Shown here: piece after piece, positions 45,214 through 57,769 of the stretch
Layout of the letters: every line of letters starts with the position of its first letter
Position numbering within the stretch: the first letter of the stretch is position 1
Source of the DNA: Saccopteryx bilineata
Taxonomy: Eukaryota > Chordata > Mammalia > Chiroptera > Emballonuridae
Length of the DNA: 64,000 nt
NCBI RefSeq assembly: GCF_036850765.1
Contig: NC_089492.1
Span: 68,696,982-68,760,981, forward strand
Direction of reading: 5' to 3'
Position numbers and translations under genes: made by a program
The notes under the pieces: model-generated
Told to the model about the DNA's origin: nothing
The model's input: the letters and a program-made list of their open reading frames with translations, nothing else
The model's database searches: none

Positions 45214-46240
45214 AATGTTGCTGAATGTTTATTTTTACAAAATGATTTTATACTATCTTTCTTACATAGGCACTGAAAACAATTATATATTTAAATATGC
45301 AGAGTTTATACCTTTTATTCTTATCCTGAAAGTGAATTACTTAAAAAAAAGACACACCTTTTTTTTTTTCCTTTTCTGAACTTCCCTTACAAAATGCTAC
45401 TATATCAGAACAACCAACCAGTTAACATTTGGCAACTAAGTAACAAGTAGGACAGAATGTACTGAGAACTTACTGCTGAGACTTCACGGTGGGTTAAAAT
45501 CAACTCATTTCTTTCATCATCTCACATTTTTCTTATTTTCTTTTAGTTGTAGAATCATCAGAAAGCCAAGGGAAGCTTATATTAGTTTTTACTCCAGCAG
45601 TGCTTCTGAATGATTTTTCTAGCACCCTTTCTGTTTTAAATAGTGCTTGAGACAAGTGCTCCATTTTTGGCTGCTGATTTTAACAACTGTAACTCTGCAA
45701 AGGGCTTGAGTGGAAGTGAGAATTCTACAAAGATGATTAAATACAGCTATGTCTACCTGGGTTTTCTTTAGGCTGAATTTTTGATCATTAGAGTGTGGGA
45801 GGAAGGGAGAGTGAGAGGGAAGGGGAAATGATGGCCAGGATGTGCAGATTACCGGTATTTCAGCCTGATTTCGTGCAACATGTGGTGGAGGTTCACTGAC
45901 ACTGGTCGAACCACATGAATGTGCTGTTTTCATATGAAATGAAATTGCTGTTTTCATCGGTCCAAATGATTACATATCAGCAATTTCTTATGCTGCAACA
46001 TCTTACAATAGGTAATAGTGAACACCTATGCTCTCATTAGTCATTAATTTAACATGAATTCATTCAGTCCCCTTGGATGGGACCAGCGTGCTCTTATTTT
46101 TTTCCTTTTCAATTGTGTCCTACTAGTCTTTTAAGACCAGGCTCTAAGTCACTTTCTTTGGGAGTTAATGGGTTTTGTTTCATTATCATTATTATTTTGC
46201 TTGGCAGAGTTCCTGATTTTTATATAAGGGTCATTAACTT
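45214..46240. other. Unique DNA, nothing recognised
   Basis: No repeat end or exon is recognised. A (T)n run lies near 45359-45370. Confidence 0.45.
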
Positions 46241-46600
46241 ATATACATAATTTTTGTCTTACTTTTCCACTTAATATATATATATTTATAATGAGAAATA
46301 TTTCATGTTATAAAATTTTCATAACTATATTTCAAGTGTAAGAAGTATTTCTTTATTTTCTATTCTTGTATTTGAGGAGGTTTAGGTAGTTGGGTCACTG
46401 TCTTTGTACAGAAAATTTCCCTGTTATTTCAGATCATTTCTCTAGGATAGAGTCCCCAAAGTGGAATTACTTGGTCAAAGGGTATGAACATAGAAAAATC
46501 TCTTGATACATGTCAACTGAAAATAGCTGTATTTTTAATACCGCTTGATATATGAAGTTTGACTCCTCATCAGTCACAGGATACGTTAAAAACTGTTTAA
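46241..46600 (-). repeat. Old LINE-1-like fragment
   Basis: 'ctaggatagagtccccaaagtggaattacttggtcaaagggtatgaacat' followed by 'ctcttgatacatgt' is typical of the tail of very old LINE-1 or related mammalian repeats in reverse. I cannot assign the subfamily. Confidence 0.5.
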
Positions 46601-47379
46601 AATGACTTGCTTACATGGTGGTCCACAACCGTATTCAGTGACAATGGCGTAGTCTGGATAAAGGAAAAGGTTTGGAATTGCTGGTATCAAGAGGACTACT
46701 AGCTTTTCTCCAAGGGAACGGCCTATGAATAAACTGATACTGAAAAGAAAGACCAAGTTCCCGATGCGTACAAGGTTTCTTCAAGTTCTGTTTATAATTA
46801 TTTTGCCTGGAGGAAATGAGGGAAAAGGAGACCAAGTGTCAGCCTATCAGGGGAATTGTCTAAAGAAAAGATATAAAAAAAATGTTTAGGTTTAGATAGT
46901 GTGTTTTGGCTTAAAATATATGATAAATTAGAGATAATTTAGTACTGGTGAACAATTATCTATCAACCCCATTCTTAGAGTTGGAGGTATTTACTATAAT
47001 GTATCTTTCTAAATAAGATAGAATAATTGGCTAGTGCTAATTAGATCCTAACTTCTCAGGCTTGAGGAAGAAATGAACCAGTGAGGAATAAGTGCCTACA
47101 TCTGATGTCATAGCAGCAGATGAGGCAGGCAGTGGGGAGCTCAGGGAGAGAGAACAGGACCCAGAGTTGGTGTGACCGCTGCATGTGTTGCTGTTTGTTC
47201 GGATGATGCCTAGAGACCAGCCTACTCTGGGACCCAGAAGTAGGACCCCACAACAAATAAGCCATGGTTTAAGTGGCTTATGGATCACAGTCACATCCAG
47301 CAAAGAAAAATGCTTAAACCATAAGAGAACAGGTGGTTGTCAGGGCTTTGCAGAGACACGTCCATGGCAGGCAGTGGAG
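46601..47379. other. Unique DNA, nothing recognised
   Basis: No repeat end or exon is recognised; open frames are short and overlap on both strands. Confidence 0.45.
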
Positions 47380-47640
47380 CATGCTGGTTTGGAGTATGGG
47401 CTCTGGATCAAGAGTTTACATTAGAAACTACTTGCTACCCCTTACTAGCTGTGTGATCTCATATGAGTTACTTAACCTCACTATGCTTTAGTTTACTCAT
47501 CTGTAAGATGGGGCTAGTGATAGTCCATACCTCAGCATCACTTTGAAGATTAAGTGATATGATATGTGCTTAGAATGGTGCTTGGAGTGTTGTTAGTGCT
47601 GTTTTTATTTTTTTCTTTCCCATATGTTAAAATAAATATT
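47380..47640 (+). repeat. MIR SINE
   Basis: Forward MIR, almost complete: 'gagtatgggctctggatcaagag', 'cttactagctgtgtgatctcatatgagttacttaacctcactatgctttagtttactcatctgtaagatgggg' and 'gattaagtgatatgatatgtgcttagaatggtgcttgg'. Good core match. Confidence 0.92.
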
Positions 47641-50600
47641 TAATAGGGCTACAAAAAGGTTTTAGTATATTTTAAATTAGTACATTTAACAAATTCACTG
47701 TTTACACACACAGTACTGTGACTGTATGTATGGATAGCTTCAGCTGGGGATCAAATCCAAGTATAAACTCAGAGTTCTTTGTGATGTGAGATATGACAAA
47801 TGGGCCTCCTGCTGTACCTCATGCAGACCCTATGGTTATGCCACTGCTTTCTTCCTTGATCACTACGCTGATTAAATGGGTGTCTTTTCCTTTTTTCATT
47901 AGCCAGTATTGAGGGTGCTTCATTCCTGAACCATTTGTTGGGCTAAAGAGCAGCTTTGATAAAGTCTGCTTCCCCAACTTTTCTAGCTGAGAAGCCGTTT
48001 GGAGCAGAAAACATATTGTTGGAATTAGTACTATTGAGATCTGGGTGGCCAAGCAGAGCATTGAGCTGAGGACCAGGGAGGGAAGCAGTCAGTCTGGGTT
48101 CATTCATAAACAATCATCGTTCTCCCGTTGCCCTGAAACTGTGCGGCTGAGTGGTAGATTAAACATGGGTCACAGGAAATAGTGCAGAACAGACAAAGGA
48201 TTTCTTTTGTTTCTCTTCTGGTCAGAAGAAAATGAAGAATTCAAGACTTATCAGCACCAGTCACCTCACACTTTGAAAGGTGATCTAGAGTAGCTATGCT
48301 TGAAAATGTCCAATTCTAGACTAAAAGTAGGAGATATTATGGGTCCTTCTTTGTAATTAGACATTGCAAAAAATACCAGAAAATCTTCACACTTGTCGAT
48401 GAGGTCTTTACAGAGGACTAGAAGACCTTTAGTCTTGATCAGATTTGCAAAAATCTTTGTTCATTTAGAAGAATGGTGCCTGAAATATGGACCAGGAATG
48501 CTGGCATTTTCAGTGATACAGAGAGCAGCTATCAAGTAAGGGTGTATTATTTCACCTCTGAAACATGAGCACCTAGAGCTTCAGTAAAGAATTGCTGTTG
48601 ATTTTAGGTCACTTGTATGTGCCTGTAGTACTTAAGATCTTTTTCTTCTTTTGACAATTCAAGTTAGCTATTATGTAAGCTGTTTTTATAGCTTTTCCCC
48701 TCTCTTGGATAATCGCTTTTCCTTGTATCAATGTCTTAACAATAAAGCATCTACTTATGAAGTGCCAAAAGTAACTTATCTTTTGTTTTTCTTTAATATA
48801 TACTGATATATAAAAAGATAAAATCTATAAACAGTGTTGGCTTTTACTTGAATTATATCCTTGTATGCTAAAACGAACTCAAGTAGACTTTAAAGATGTA
48901 ATTATTTAAAAAATTGACTTAAGGTTAAACAAAAATTTAACTATCTGATTCCAGGGCTATTACTCTGAGTGAAAAGAAAAACGGCAAAATGCGAGTTGAA
49001 AAAATTCATTAAAAGTCATGGTAAAACTCACTGGGAATGAGTCAAATTGGAAAATATTGTTAAAGCCACAGTAGAATGTGTGTTTTGCCTCTAGGGTCAT
49101 TTATTTGAAATCTTTCTTGCACATATGCCATATACATAGATTTCTATCTGTTCCAACTGTGCTTAAGCTTACAGAAAGCATGTTAAAGCTCTCAAAAGAG
49201 AATTTCATTATTGTTCTGGATAAATATTCCTACTTTTGCCTCGCATGGGCTCTCGCCAGGTAGTTCTCTCAGCTGTTGAGATCACTCAGTTGGTGTGCTG
49301 CTTTGTGTCTAGGGGAAGAGTAACCAGACAAGCTTGGAGATAGGGACCAGGCTGAGCAACTGTAGGAGATGCTGGGGAAGATGAAAGGCAACGGCAGGGT
49401 TTGCTGCAGCAGCATGAAAAATGCATTACCCGAGTGGGGTAATGATTAATGAAGGCCCTCCTAGAAACTCCTAAAGTTGTTAGCGTGGATTCTTAAATTC
49501 TTTTAAGAGTGCTTGTCTTTCTTGGTGTGTGTACACAGAAAAATGTAGTGTGATAGTACTTATACTTTAAATTACTAATTTAGATATAAATTCATTATTA
49601 GACTTAAAAATAGTGGAATACATTCCTTACCATTACAAGATTCTGACTTTATTTCTTATGCCCCGCTCACAGCTATAGTCAAAATTTATCTTTGATGTCA
49701 ATAATGAAAATAAATTGTCATGTATTAACAACTTGCCTCTATGAATTATATTTTTCACACAAATAAATTGTGTCAGCATTATTTTTTTCAACTGATCAAT
49801 GGAAAGCTTTGCTCGTGGGGGGAATATAAGCAAAAATTTTGTGGGCTGGAAATATTTACCTTGAGCACATCTGTAGAATAATAGAATTTCTAAGACAAAG
49901 GTCTTAGATCAGTATCATCTATTTTCATTTTGGTGAGGATGGACACAGAAGACGGCTAAATTTAGATATATAAGTTGATGCATGTATACTTTCTAGATTT
50001 AGAAAGGTGAAGTAATAGTTTTAAGAAAATATAATACTCTTCCATTTCAAAACACTGTGTTTTATATTAAAGTAATTTATCAAGAAGTTGTAAGTTATAA
50101 ATCTTTAGCTTATGGCTATGGCAAGGGCCTCAGCTTGAACTCCAGCTATACAGTCTCTGAGATCCCAGCACATCTGAAACGTTTGTCATGTGCTTGTCTG
50201 GGAACTACTTGAAAAAAGTCCAAGAAGTCTCCTGAGAAGCAGTGAGTTATCCTAAGGAAGGGTCATCCTCAGAGGAGAAGAGGTAGAGGCAGGCCCTATA
50301 TGAATGAGGGGGCAGTGTTCCTGTGTGTTACTCATCTTTTCCTCCATGTGCTCTGACTTTTTATGGGGTTTGTATCAGATCCCAGTAAAGAAGGCTCAAA
50401 GAGAAACCAGTAAGAGAGCTTTTTCACTTTTTTACTGAAACATCTAAGATATTAGGGAGATGAAGGTGGCTCCACTTCTGTGAGCTGGGTAGCAGAGTGT
50501 GGGAGGAAACAGGGCCTCTGTATACTACTGAGCAGGTTGTGTGTAGTACACAACTCTGGGGTGAAGGTGGGTCATATGCTAAGTCATAGGCAAGGGCCCT

Positions 50601-51299
50601 CAGAAGAGGTATTCTCTCCACTTCAGTAGAGAGACCTCAGTATTGGGTGAAACCATGAATAGCTCTGGTAAGATGCAGCATTAATATAGTTCCTGCCTCA
50701 GGCATGGATGGCTTGAATGACTTTGGAGGCTTAATAACCTCATGCCTAGTAGGAGGTGTCATTCATTCAAGTAGCAGGAGGAGATGAATATGAAGAAGCC
50801 ATGTGGGAGCTGGCGGGAGTCTGGATTGTCAGCCCACTGAAACTATCCCATGGGGACCGGCAGACTGGTGGGAAGTCAGACTGGGGGAAAGAGGGAGGAA
50901 AGCACTAAGGAGGAAAGTGCTTCTGTCTTGAATCCCTACATGTACTCCTCCAAGCTCATGTAGCTTCTGCAAAAGTGGATGCCCTGCCTCACACTCAGTT
51001 TATAGTTCTGAAAATAAAAACCGAGAACTCGTTACTTGGTAATAAAGACTGTAACTGTCACTATTTATGGAATGGCCATTAAACGTTAAGGAATATCAAC
51101 ATTTCCTTAAATGGAAGTACATAGACTTTTAGTGTAGTTTCTTCCTGAAGGCTGACATGAGCCCAAGTCTGAAAGGGTGGTGGTGCAGGAACAGTGGAGA
51201 TTCTCACGGCTGTCTAGGGAGATCCTCCTTTGTGTGGACACTGTTTCAGGAAGCGGTATTCCTTTGGCACATGCATTTCTGCTCTGCATGGCCCACGTC
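47641..51299. other. Unique DNA, about 3.7 kb, candidate conserved spot
   Basis: No gene or clear repeat is seen. At 49424-49444 a perfect inverted repeat, cattaccc-gagtg-gggtaatg, sits next to homeodomain-like 'taatgattaatg'. The surrounding 49300-49480 is transposon-free and G/C-balanced. It is worth checking for conservation, not a proven element. Confidence 0.35.
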
Positions 51300-51650
51300 A
51301 TTTCTGTTCTTTTTCCCCCTTCTTTTCCAAGTTGAGAGGATGGGAGATAGACGGACTCCTACATGTGCCCTGACTGGGATCTACTCAGCAACCCTCGTCT
51401 GGGGCTGATGCTCTTGCCTATCTGGGACCATGTTGCAATAGAGCTATTTTTAGTTCCTGAAGTGGAGGCTCCATGGAACCATCCTCAGTGCCTGGGGCTG
51501 ATGTGCTCAACCAATTGAGCCTTGGCTGTGGAAGGGGGAGAGAGAAAGAGAGAGAGGGAAGAGGAGGGAGGAGGAGGGTTGGAGAAGCAGATGGTTGCTT
51601 TTCCTGTGTGTCCTGACTGGGAATTGAACCTGCTTTTCAATTCAGAGACT
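51300..51650 (-). mobile_element. tRNA-derived bat SINE, long type, old
   Basis: The body matches the other long-type copies in reverse ('ctcctacatgtgccctgactgggatc', 'ggagaagcagatggttgctt'). The tRNA head at the right is eroded after 'gggaattgaacctgc', and the left tail is T/C-rich. No target duplication is visible. It is more diverged than the copies at 7520 and 42457. Confidence 0.82.
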
Positions 51651-51873
51651 TAATTCACTCTCAGAGTGGATATGTGTCATCTTTTCCCTCTAATCTTTTA
51701 CCCACTGGAATGATTCAGTAGCTTTTTCCATAACCATCTGGTAGATGGCAAACTTGAAGTTCATAGGAGTCAAACAGATTGTTAAAGCAGACAGCAAGTA
51801 GAGGTAGAATCTTACTTTAAGCTCAGATCAATGTCTTTCTACAACCACAGATATGTAAGGTATTCTCTTATAG

Positions 51874-51966
51874 AAGGGGTTGGGAACCTTTTTGGCTGAG
51901 AGAGCCATGAACACCACATATTTAATTTTTAATTTTTAATTTTTTTAAAGATTTTATTTATTCATT

Positions 51967-51997
<31 letters not shown>

Positions 51998-52401
51998 GGA
52001 GAAGCAGGAAGCATCAACTCCCACATGTGCCTTGACCAGGCAAGCCCAGGGTTTTAACCAGCAACCTCAGCGTTTCCAGGTTGATGCTTTATCCACAGTG
52101 CCACCACAGGTCAGGCCATCACCACATATTTTAAAATGTAATTCCATGAGAGCCATACAACAACCCATGTATGTTACACATTATCCAATAAAAATTTGGT
52201 GTTGTCCCGGAGGACAGCTGTGATTGGCTCCAGCCACCCGCAACCATGAACATGAGTGGTAGGAAATGAATGGATTGTAATACATGAGAATGTTTTATAT
52301 TTTTAACGTTATTATTTTTTTATTAAAGATTTGTGTGTGAACCAGATGCAACCATCAAAAGAGCCACATCTGGCTCGCGAGCCATAGGTTCCTGACCCCT
52401 G
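51874..52401. mobile_element. Non-autonomous hAT, 528 bp including a nested SINE
   Basis: The ends 'aaggggttgggaacc' (51874) and 'ggttcctgacccctg' (52387-52401) are inverted copies of a CAGGGGTCGGGAACC-type terminus. An 8-bp target duplication, tcttatag/tcttagag (one mismatch), lies at 51866-51873 and 52402-52409. The inside has 'gagagccatgaacaccacata' and 'gagccacatctggctcgcgagcc'. A SINE occupies 51924-52119, leaving about 320 bp of transposon. There is no transposase. Comparable elements are common in some bat genomes. Confidence 0.93.
51924..52119 (-). mobile_element. tRNA-derived bat SINE, short type, nested in hAT
   Basis: A 12-bp target duplication, caccacatattt, lies at 51912-51923 and 52120-52131. 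The sequence is very close to the copy at 37505-37707 ('gcatcaactcccacatgtgccttgaccaggcaagcccagggttt'). It has a (GA)n run at 51969-51993. It must be younger than the hAT it splits. Confidence 0.93.
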
Positions 52402-52590
52402 TCTTAGAGTAAACTCCTGCATCCCACTGTAGGGAGGCATAAATTACCTTAAGTTTTAGAGACTTACTTTTCAGTGAAATTGCCACCTTAGATATAGTAG
52501 AGCGTACCAACAGTGTTTTTTTAGATATGCTTCAGTGTAGAAATAGTCACATAACTAGATCATCAATCTAATTTTCCAGTTTGGTAATTT

Positions 52591-52950
52591 TTTTTATTAT
52601 TAGGTGAGAGTTGGGGAGGCAGAGACAGACTCCTGCATGCATCCTGACTAGGATCCACCTGGCAAGCCCCAAGCTGGATTATACTCTGCCCATTTGAGGC
52701 CACTGCTCTGTTGCTTGGCATCTGAGCTATTTTAAGTCCTGATGTGAGACCACAGAGCCATCCTCAGCACCCAGGGCCAACTTGCTTAAATAGTTTGAGC
52801 CATGGCTGTAGTAGGGCAAGGGAGAGAAAGAGAACAGAGAGGGATGGAGAAGCAGATGGTTGCTTCTCCTGTGTTCCTTGAATGGGAATCAAACCTGGGA
52901 CATCCACATGCCGGGCCAATGCTCTACTGCTGAGCCAACCGGCCAGAGGT
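52591..52950 (-). mobile_element. tRNA-derived bat SINE, long type
   Basis: The target duplication is cagtttggtaattt (52577-52590) against cagtttggtaaattt (52951 on). The head is at the right: 'gctctactgctgagccaaccggccag', the reverse of the A-box half. The body has 'ggagaagcagatggttgcttctcc' and the left end is poly-T. Moderately diverged. Confidence 0.92.
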
Positions 52951-52965
52951 CAGTTTGGTAAATTT

Positions 52966-53459
52966 TTAAGTCGTGATTGATTTCCTTGGTTTACTTTTAT
53001 ATCTAACTTTGCATAAAAGCTGCAATGATGACTTTATTGGTCCTGAGAAAGAACATAGCTTGTTTCTTTATGGTTTTCAAGGTTTTTACGGACTTTAAAG
53101 TCTGTTTCTTTATGAAGTAAGATTACATGGGCTTCGCAACTCTGGAGAAATGTGAACCCAAGCTTGGTTTCTGGCTATGGTCCATCTATTAGGATAATTG
53201 CTTTTTTTTTTAATGTTGTTATATTTATTTATATACAGACAAATGAAAAACTTAATAATAAGAATTATACGTGGGTAGGGTCTCTTGTGCAAATGCATCA
53301 TTAACAGGAAAAGTTTCAGGAAAGAAGATTGGATAAGAATAGAAAATTATTCGTAGTTGGTTTGGAAAAGTTAGAGGTCCTAGCACTGACCCAAATACTG
53401 TTTTTTCCCTTTATTTAGCTATCATGTGTGTGATTTTTATTGTCTAACTAAATTATAGA
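52966..53459. other. Unique DNA, nothing recognised
   Basis: AT-rich, with a poly-T at 53202-53211. No repeat or exon is recognised. Confidence 0.45.
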
Positions 53460-53960
53460 TTCTCTAAAGGCAAACACCATCACTTATTCCTGGTACTCTC
53501 TTTACCCAAGTGTGGTGCAAGCAGAGTAGACAACCATAAAATTGTTTTTGTGTTGAAATACAGACTTATAACTAACCTGGATCTTGATTCCTGTGAGGGC
53601 TTATGTTCTACAACCACCTCTTCTGCATCTATTTTATTTGACTTCCTAAGTGGCCATGTGCAGGAGATGAAGTTACCATTTCATGTTGTAAGGCTCGGAC
53701 CAAATGTGAACTTTTCAGGAATCCTCCCCAGACTCCTCATTTTGGGTTAGATGTAGTCTTTCTGTGCTTCATTCATACTGCATTTGAGGAACTTCTCTCA
53801 TTATTTTAAAGTTGATTTGACTTTTTTGCTTTCTCTGCAAGCCTGTGATCTCCTTGAGGACAAGGGCCACAGACGTCTCTGCACCCCCAGCACTCTCCCC
53901 AAGTCCTGCCACTGGATTATACATGCTCAATAGACATACATGTGAATGACCAGCCCTGAC
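53460..53960 (+). repeat. L2 LINE 3' end fragments
   Basis: 'gcctgtgatctccttgaggacaagggccacag' then 'cacccccagcactctccccaag' and 'tgctcaatagacatacatgtgaatga' follow the forward L2 3' end (usually gtgagctccttgagggcagggac ... tgctcaataaatgtttgttgaatga). A second, weaker piece is at 53460-53545. Confidence 0.75.
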
Positions 53961-54584
53961 ATTTCTTTCTAAAACAACAATCATTTGTATGTAGAAATAT
54001 GCTAATTTACATATGGAAACATTTATTTTTAAATGGCCAGGTTAGCTTTGTACTCATTTGGAATTACTAAGAGCCATTGGCTTTGATTTAAATAAAATGT
54101 GGGATAACTCTTAAAGTAGAAACCACAGAAGTTAAGTCCAATTCTCCAGTGTAACCATGTTACTGGAGTATTACATATTCTCATCTCTACTGGCTTCTTC
54201 TATTCTGGGAGATGTTGGGAGAGTCTCCCATTCAGTGTATATGGGCAGTAACTGAAAAAAAATGAAAGTCAATAGCTCTTTCCTGATGTATGAATATGAC
54301 ATTATGTATTTGATTCTCATCTACAGCTACTGTGTAAAAGGACTGTTGCTATTTGACTTTTCTCCTTATACCTAACTTAAGTGACAAGACTACTTGAAAA
54401 ATGCAGTTCTTCCCTTTCACCTTCCTGTCCAGCAGGCTGGTCTCAACATCCGGGATTTTTCTGTTTGTTGTTATGCCACATTGTTTATGGCTGTGCCTCC
54501 CTGATTCCTTGAAATGTTACTTCTCTTTTTCTTCTTCACTTTTAAGATGATAAAAATCCATCTATTCATTTCTTAGTATATTTA
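53961..54584. other. Unique DNA, nothing recognised
   Basis: No repeat end or exon recognised. Confidence 0.45.
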
Positions 54585-54596
54585 TAAAAGTACTTT

Positions 54597-54883
54597 TTTT
54601 TTTTTAAGTGACAGGGGGAGATAGTAAGACAGACTCCCACATGTGCCCTGACTGGGATCCACCAGGTAACCCCCATCTAGGGCTGATGCTCAAATAAACC
54701 AAACTATCCTCAGAGCCTAGGGCCGAGGCTTGAACCAATCAAGCTACTGACAGCAGGAGGGGAAGAGGGAGAGAAGATGGAAGAGGTTGGGGAAGAGAAG
54801 CAGATGGCTGCTTCTCTTGTGTGCCCTGACCGGCAGTTGAACCCGGGACTACGCTCTATCCATTGAGCAAACCAGGCAGGGCC
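54597..54883 (-). mobile_element. tRNA-derived bat SINE, long type
   Basis: A perfect 12-bp target duplication, taaaagtacttt, lies at 54585-54596 and 54884-54895. The head at the right reads 'cgctctatccattgagcaaaccaggcagggcc'. The body is shorter (287 bp) than the 390-bp copies because of internal losses. The tail is poly-T on this strand. Confidence 0.93.
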
Positions 54884-54895
54884 TAAAAGTACTTT

Positions 54896-55589
54896 CAAGT
54901 GGGTCCATTGTTTGATTTTGTTCTTAACAGTTATGAGACATTTGATAACTATATTATCATGTCTCTATTCTCAAGTGTCTGGATGTTCCTGTTGAATTGC
55001 CAAAATGGTTTCCTGAATTTGTACATAGTTCTGGCCACTGGCCTACAAATCACAGTATCACTGTAAATTTTGGTTTTGAGTATAAGTAAAATGTGTGTTT
55101 ATATATCCATATTCTATACATTTAGAGGAGGGATTTTTCTTCTTCATTTATAATAATCATCACAGTTGCTAGGGTTTTTCTGAAGCATAGCCTTGGGAAA
55201 GGAGCTGAAGAGTAGTGTTGGTGCAGCTTGCTGTAGCTGAGTTTATGACTTACAACTCTTAATCCAAATGAAATACAATTTTGTTTGAGGTAGATCTGCA
55301 AGGGGGAGAATGACTATTAATTCTGCAATTCCAAAATAACTAATGTACTTGGTTTGAAGCCAGGTATACTGTGAGTTCTGGATTTAAGTACTCTTGTGGG
55401 AAATACAGAGAGAGAGACTTTAACATATGGATTCTCAGAAGAAAATGCAACTGTTCTGTGCAAGAAATACTGAGTTATTCTTAGTACTTTTTAATGTGTG
55501 GTTGACGATATATTTTTGAGTGGTGCCATTTTTAACACTTGGAAATTCAAGCCAAAGATCTTCATTTCCTGGGATAATTTTAGTAACTC
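54896..55589. other. Unique DNA, nothing recognised
   Basis: 'ctcaagtgtctggatgttcctgttgaattgccaaaatgg' near 54972 may belong to a very old LINE, but it is not clear enough to call. Confidence 0.4.
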
Positions 55590-56300
55590 ACCCATTCATA
55601 CAGCAAGCATTTAGTGAGGATTGATGATATAGCTCGGTACTAGGTTTGATGAGAAATGCAAGGAAAGTAGAAGCAAGATCTGTCTTCATTGAATTTTAAA
55701 TACTGTTAGAGCATAAAACAGATCCATGCTTGTGGTGTATATATGTGCATGCACACATATAAGTGGAAAACAAAATGGTACTGCATATTAATGTATTAAA
55801 AAATGCACATTGACTCCCCACTGTGCTATGATGTAGGCAGAGGTTCTGTAGCATCTGCCTTTGAAGAGCTCATAATTTGATGGTGTGCAGTGGGGAATAG
55901 ATGGGTGGGCTGATAATCAAGGGATGAGCCAACTATCTGAGTTGTCATGAGAATGCTGTTGACACAACTACAGGTTCTGCCTGTGAGACCTGGGGAGGCT
56001 TCAGAGAAGAAGGGGAGTTTGAGGAGGTTCTTGAAAGAAATTGTAGCCAAGTTGTGTTGTGTGTACATATACCCTGAGAAAGGGCAAAGAAGGAAAGAGA
56101 GTCATGTGAGGTCAGAAAGCCTCCTTTGGGAACTGACTTATATCTTGTGAGAAATTTCTATATCACAATGCTAAATATTTATCATTTATAATATTTGATA
56201 TACGCATGTCAAAAATTGAGAAATGGGAAGGGAGCCCAGGCAGGAGAATCATCACAGGCAAAAGAGCAAGAAGTAGAAATATGAACACGTAAGAACGTTC
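55590..56300 (-). repeat. L2 LINE, long relic
   Basis: The plus strand has 'attcatacagcaagcatttagtgaggattg', 'tcggtactaggtttgatgagaaatgcaagg', 'tgtcttcattgaa', 'gaagagctcataatttgatgg', 'tggggaggcttcagagaagaaggggagtttgaggagg' and 'cacaggcaaaagagcaag' in the order seen in L2 read in reverse. Decayed; no frame survives. It may extend to about 56750. Confidence 0.7.
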
Positions 56301-56439
56301 CACTGAAATGGGTCCTTTTACTAGAAAGAGATAAAATTAGATGGCTTTAGGGATGCAAAGCATCTGACTGAAGGATTGGGTCAAATGAGGAATGAAAGCT
56401 GTTTAAAAAGTATAAAATCTTATGTGGGTGCTACTTATT

Positions 56440-56530
56440 TTAGGGTGAGGCAGCATCGTATATTTATTAAATGCACTGCCTGGGTTTGGTTCTCTGGCTC
56501 TGTGACATTGGGCAAATTATTTATTCTCTC
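56440..56530 (+). repeat. MIR-like fragment
   Basis: 'gcactgcctgggtttggttctctggctctgtgacattgggcaaattatttattctctctgtgcc' matches forward MIR well over about 65 bp. It ends at the (AC)n run. Confidence 0.75.
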
Positions 56531-56544
56531 TGTGCCCTAGTGGA

Positions 56545-56566
56545 ACACACACACACACACACACAC
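56545..56566. repeat. (AC)11 microsatellite
   Basis: Eleven perfect AC units directly after the MIR-like fragment, followed by a T run. Confidence 0.97.
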
Positions 56567-56899
56567 TTTTTTTTCTAGGTAATAGAAAATGATTATCGGT
56601 CCTTAAGCAGGGGTATGATAAAATAAGGCAATATGTGAGGAAGATTATCCTGGTTATGATATACAGGGTAGATTCAAGTGAGGGAAATTTCTGGCGGCTG
56701 GAAGATGAGATGGGACAGATTTCATGGATATATGGAAAGAGACAGAGCTTGGAGTAGGGCAGAGAAACATGAATAGATTTGAAGAGAAGACGTATTTCAA
56801 AGAAAGGAAGAACTGTTAGGACTTGTATGGGGGGGTGTGGGGTAGGGAGTAGCTGTAGCCAAAGATGACTCTGCTGTTGAGATTCTGAGAGGCCGGGAA

Positions 56900-57715
56900 A
56901 GGAGTGGTGCCATGGACAACAAATCGGGAAGTTATGCATGGATGGACCTCAAAGCTCAACAAATAGATCTACAGCACTTAGCCTGAATTTGCTCAAATAA
57001 TAATAATCATTAGCTAGAATTTCATCTTCCTTTGTGCCTTTGTGCAATTCTTTTCCCATCTATTCTAGGAACCATTGAGGATGTCAGTGCTCTTTGAAAG
57101 GCAAGCAAATTCTAAATGGAGAGATTTTTATTTGAAAACATATAGTTTCAAAGCACTTAATTATATTAAAAATAAGACAAAGATAAAGAAAAATTTAACT
57201 TTTCAACTGCCTGGAACTTTACAGAATAAAGTTAAAAAATTATTTCAGTTGGGAATTAAAAAAAAAAAACCCTCAATGAAACAAGATAAAACAAAACAAA
57301 AACTAGGTCAAGATATGACCCTGAGGCAAAGTCTTAAATCCGAAAGGTCAACAGGTCAGTATACTTTAAAAACTGTAATTATAGCCCTTAATTCTTCACC
57401 GGGCTTCCTGTGTCATGTTAAGGCTACCCACCCCCAGACCCAGAGCCCATAATGTCACTCAAGGCATCCTTATTGCTTCTCCAGGTATTAAAGAAGCTTG
57501 ATGTGTTTTTGTTCCATTAATCTTTTCTCAGAGGCCAGTGATGAGTTCATCTGACTCTTTTCCATCAAGTTGAAAATTCTTTTCAATTAAAAACTCATCT
57601 CTACAGATGGTATTAGCATTAGGAGTGGCCTATTCTGTCTAAAATAACAAATATTAAGATATTTCAGGACTGGTTCTATAAATCATTGGAAGTAGAATTG
57701 ACTGAAGGGTTTCAG

Positions 57716-57718
<3 letters not shown>
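56900..57718. other. Unique DNA, nothing recognised
   Basis: Purine-rich; the 125-codon frame at 57075-57452 is lysine-rich from A runs and has no known domain. Confidence 0.45.

Positions 57719-57766
<48 letters not shown>
57719..57766. repeat. (TG)24 microsatellite
   Basis: Twenty-four perfect TG units. Purity and length suggest a polymorphic locus. Confidence 0.98.

Positions 57767-57769
<3 letters not shown>

Noticed and set aside
56517..56939. 140-codon minus-strand frame ending in the (AC)n repeat
   Set aside because: The C-terminus is coded by the microsatellite and the rest overlaps L2/MIR relics.
57075..57452. 125-codon plus-strand frame
   Set aside because: Lysine-rich from A runs; no domain or conserved pattern is recognised.
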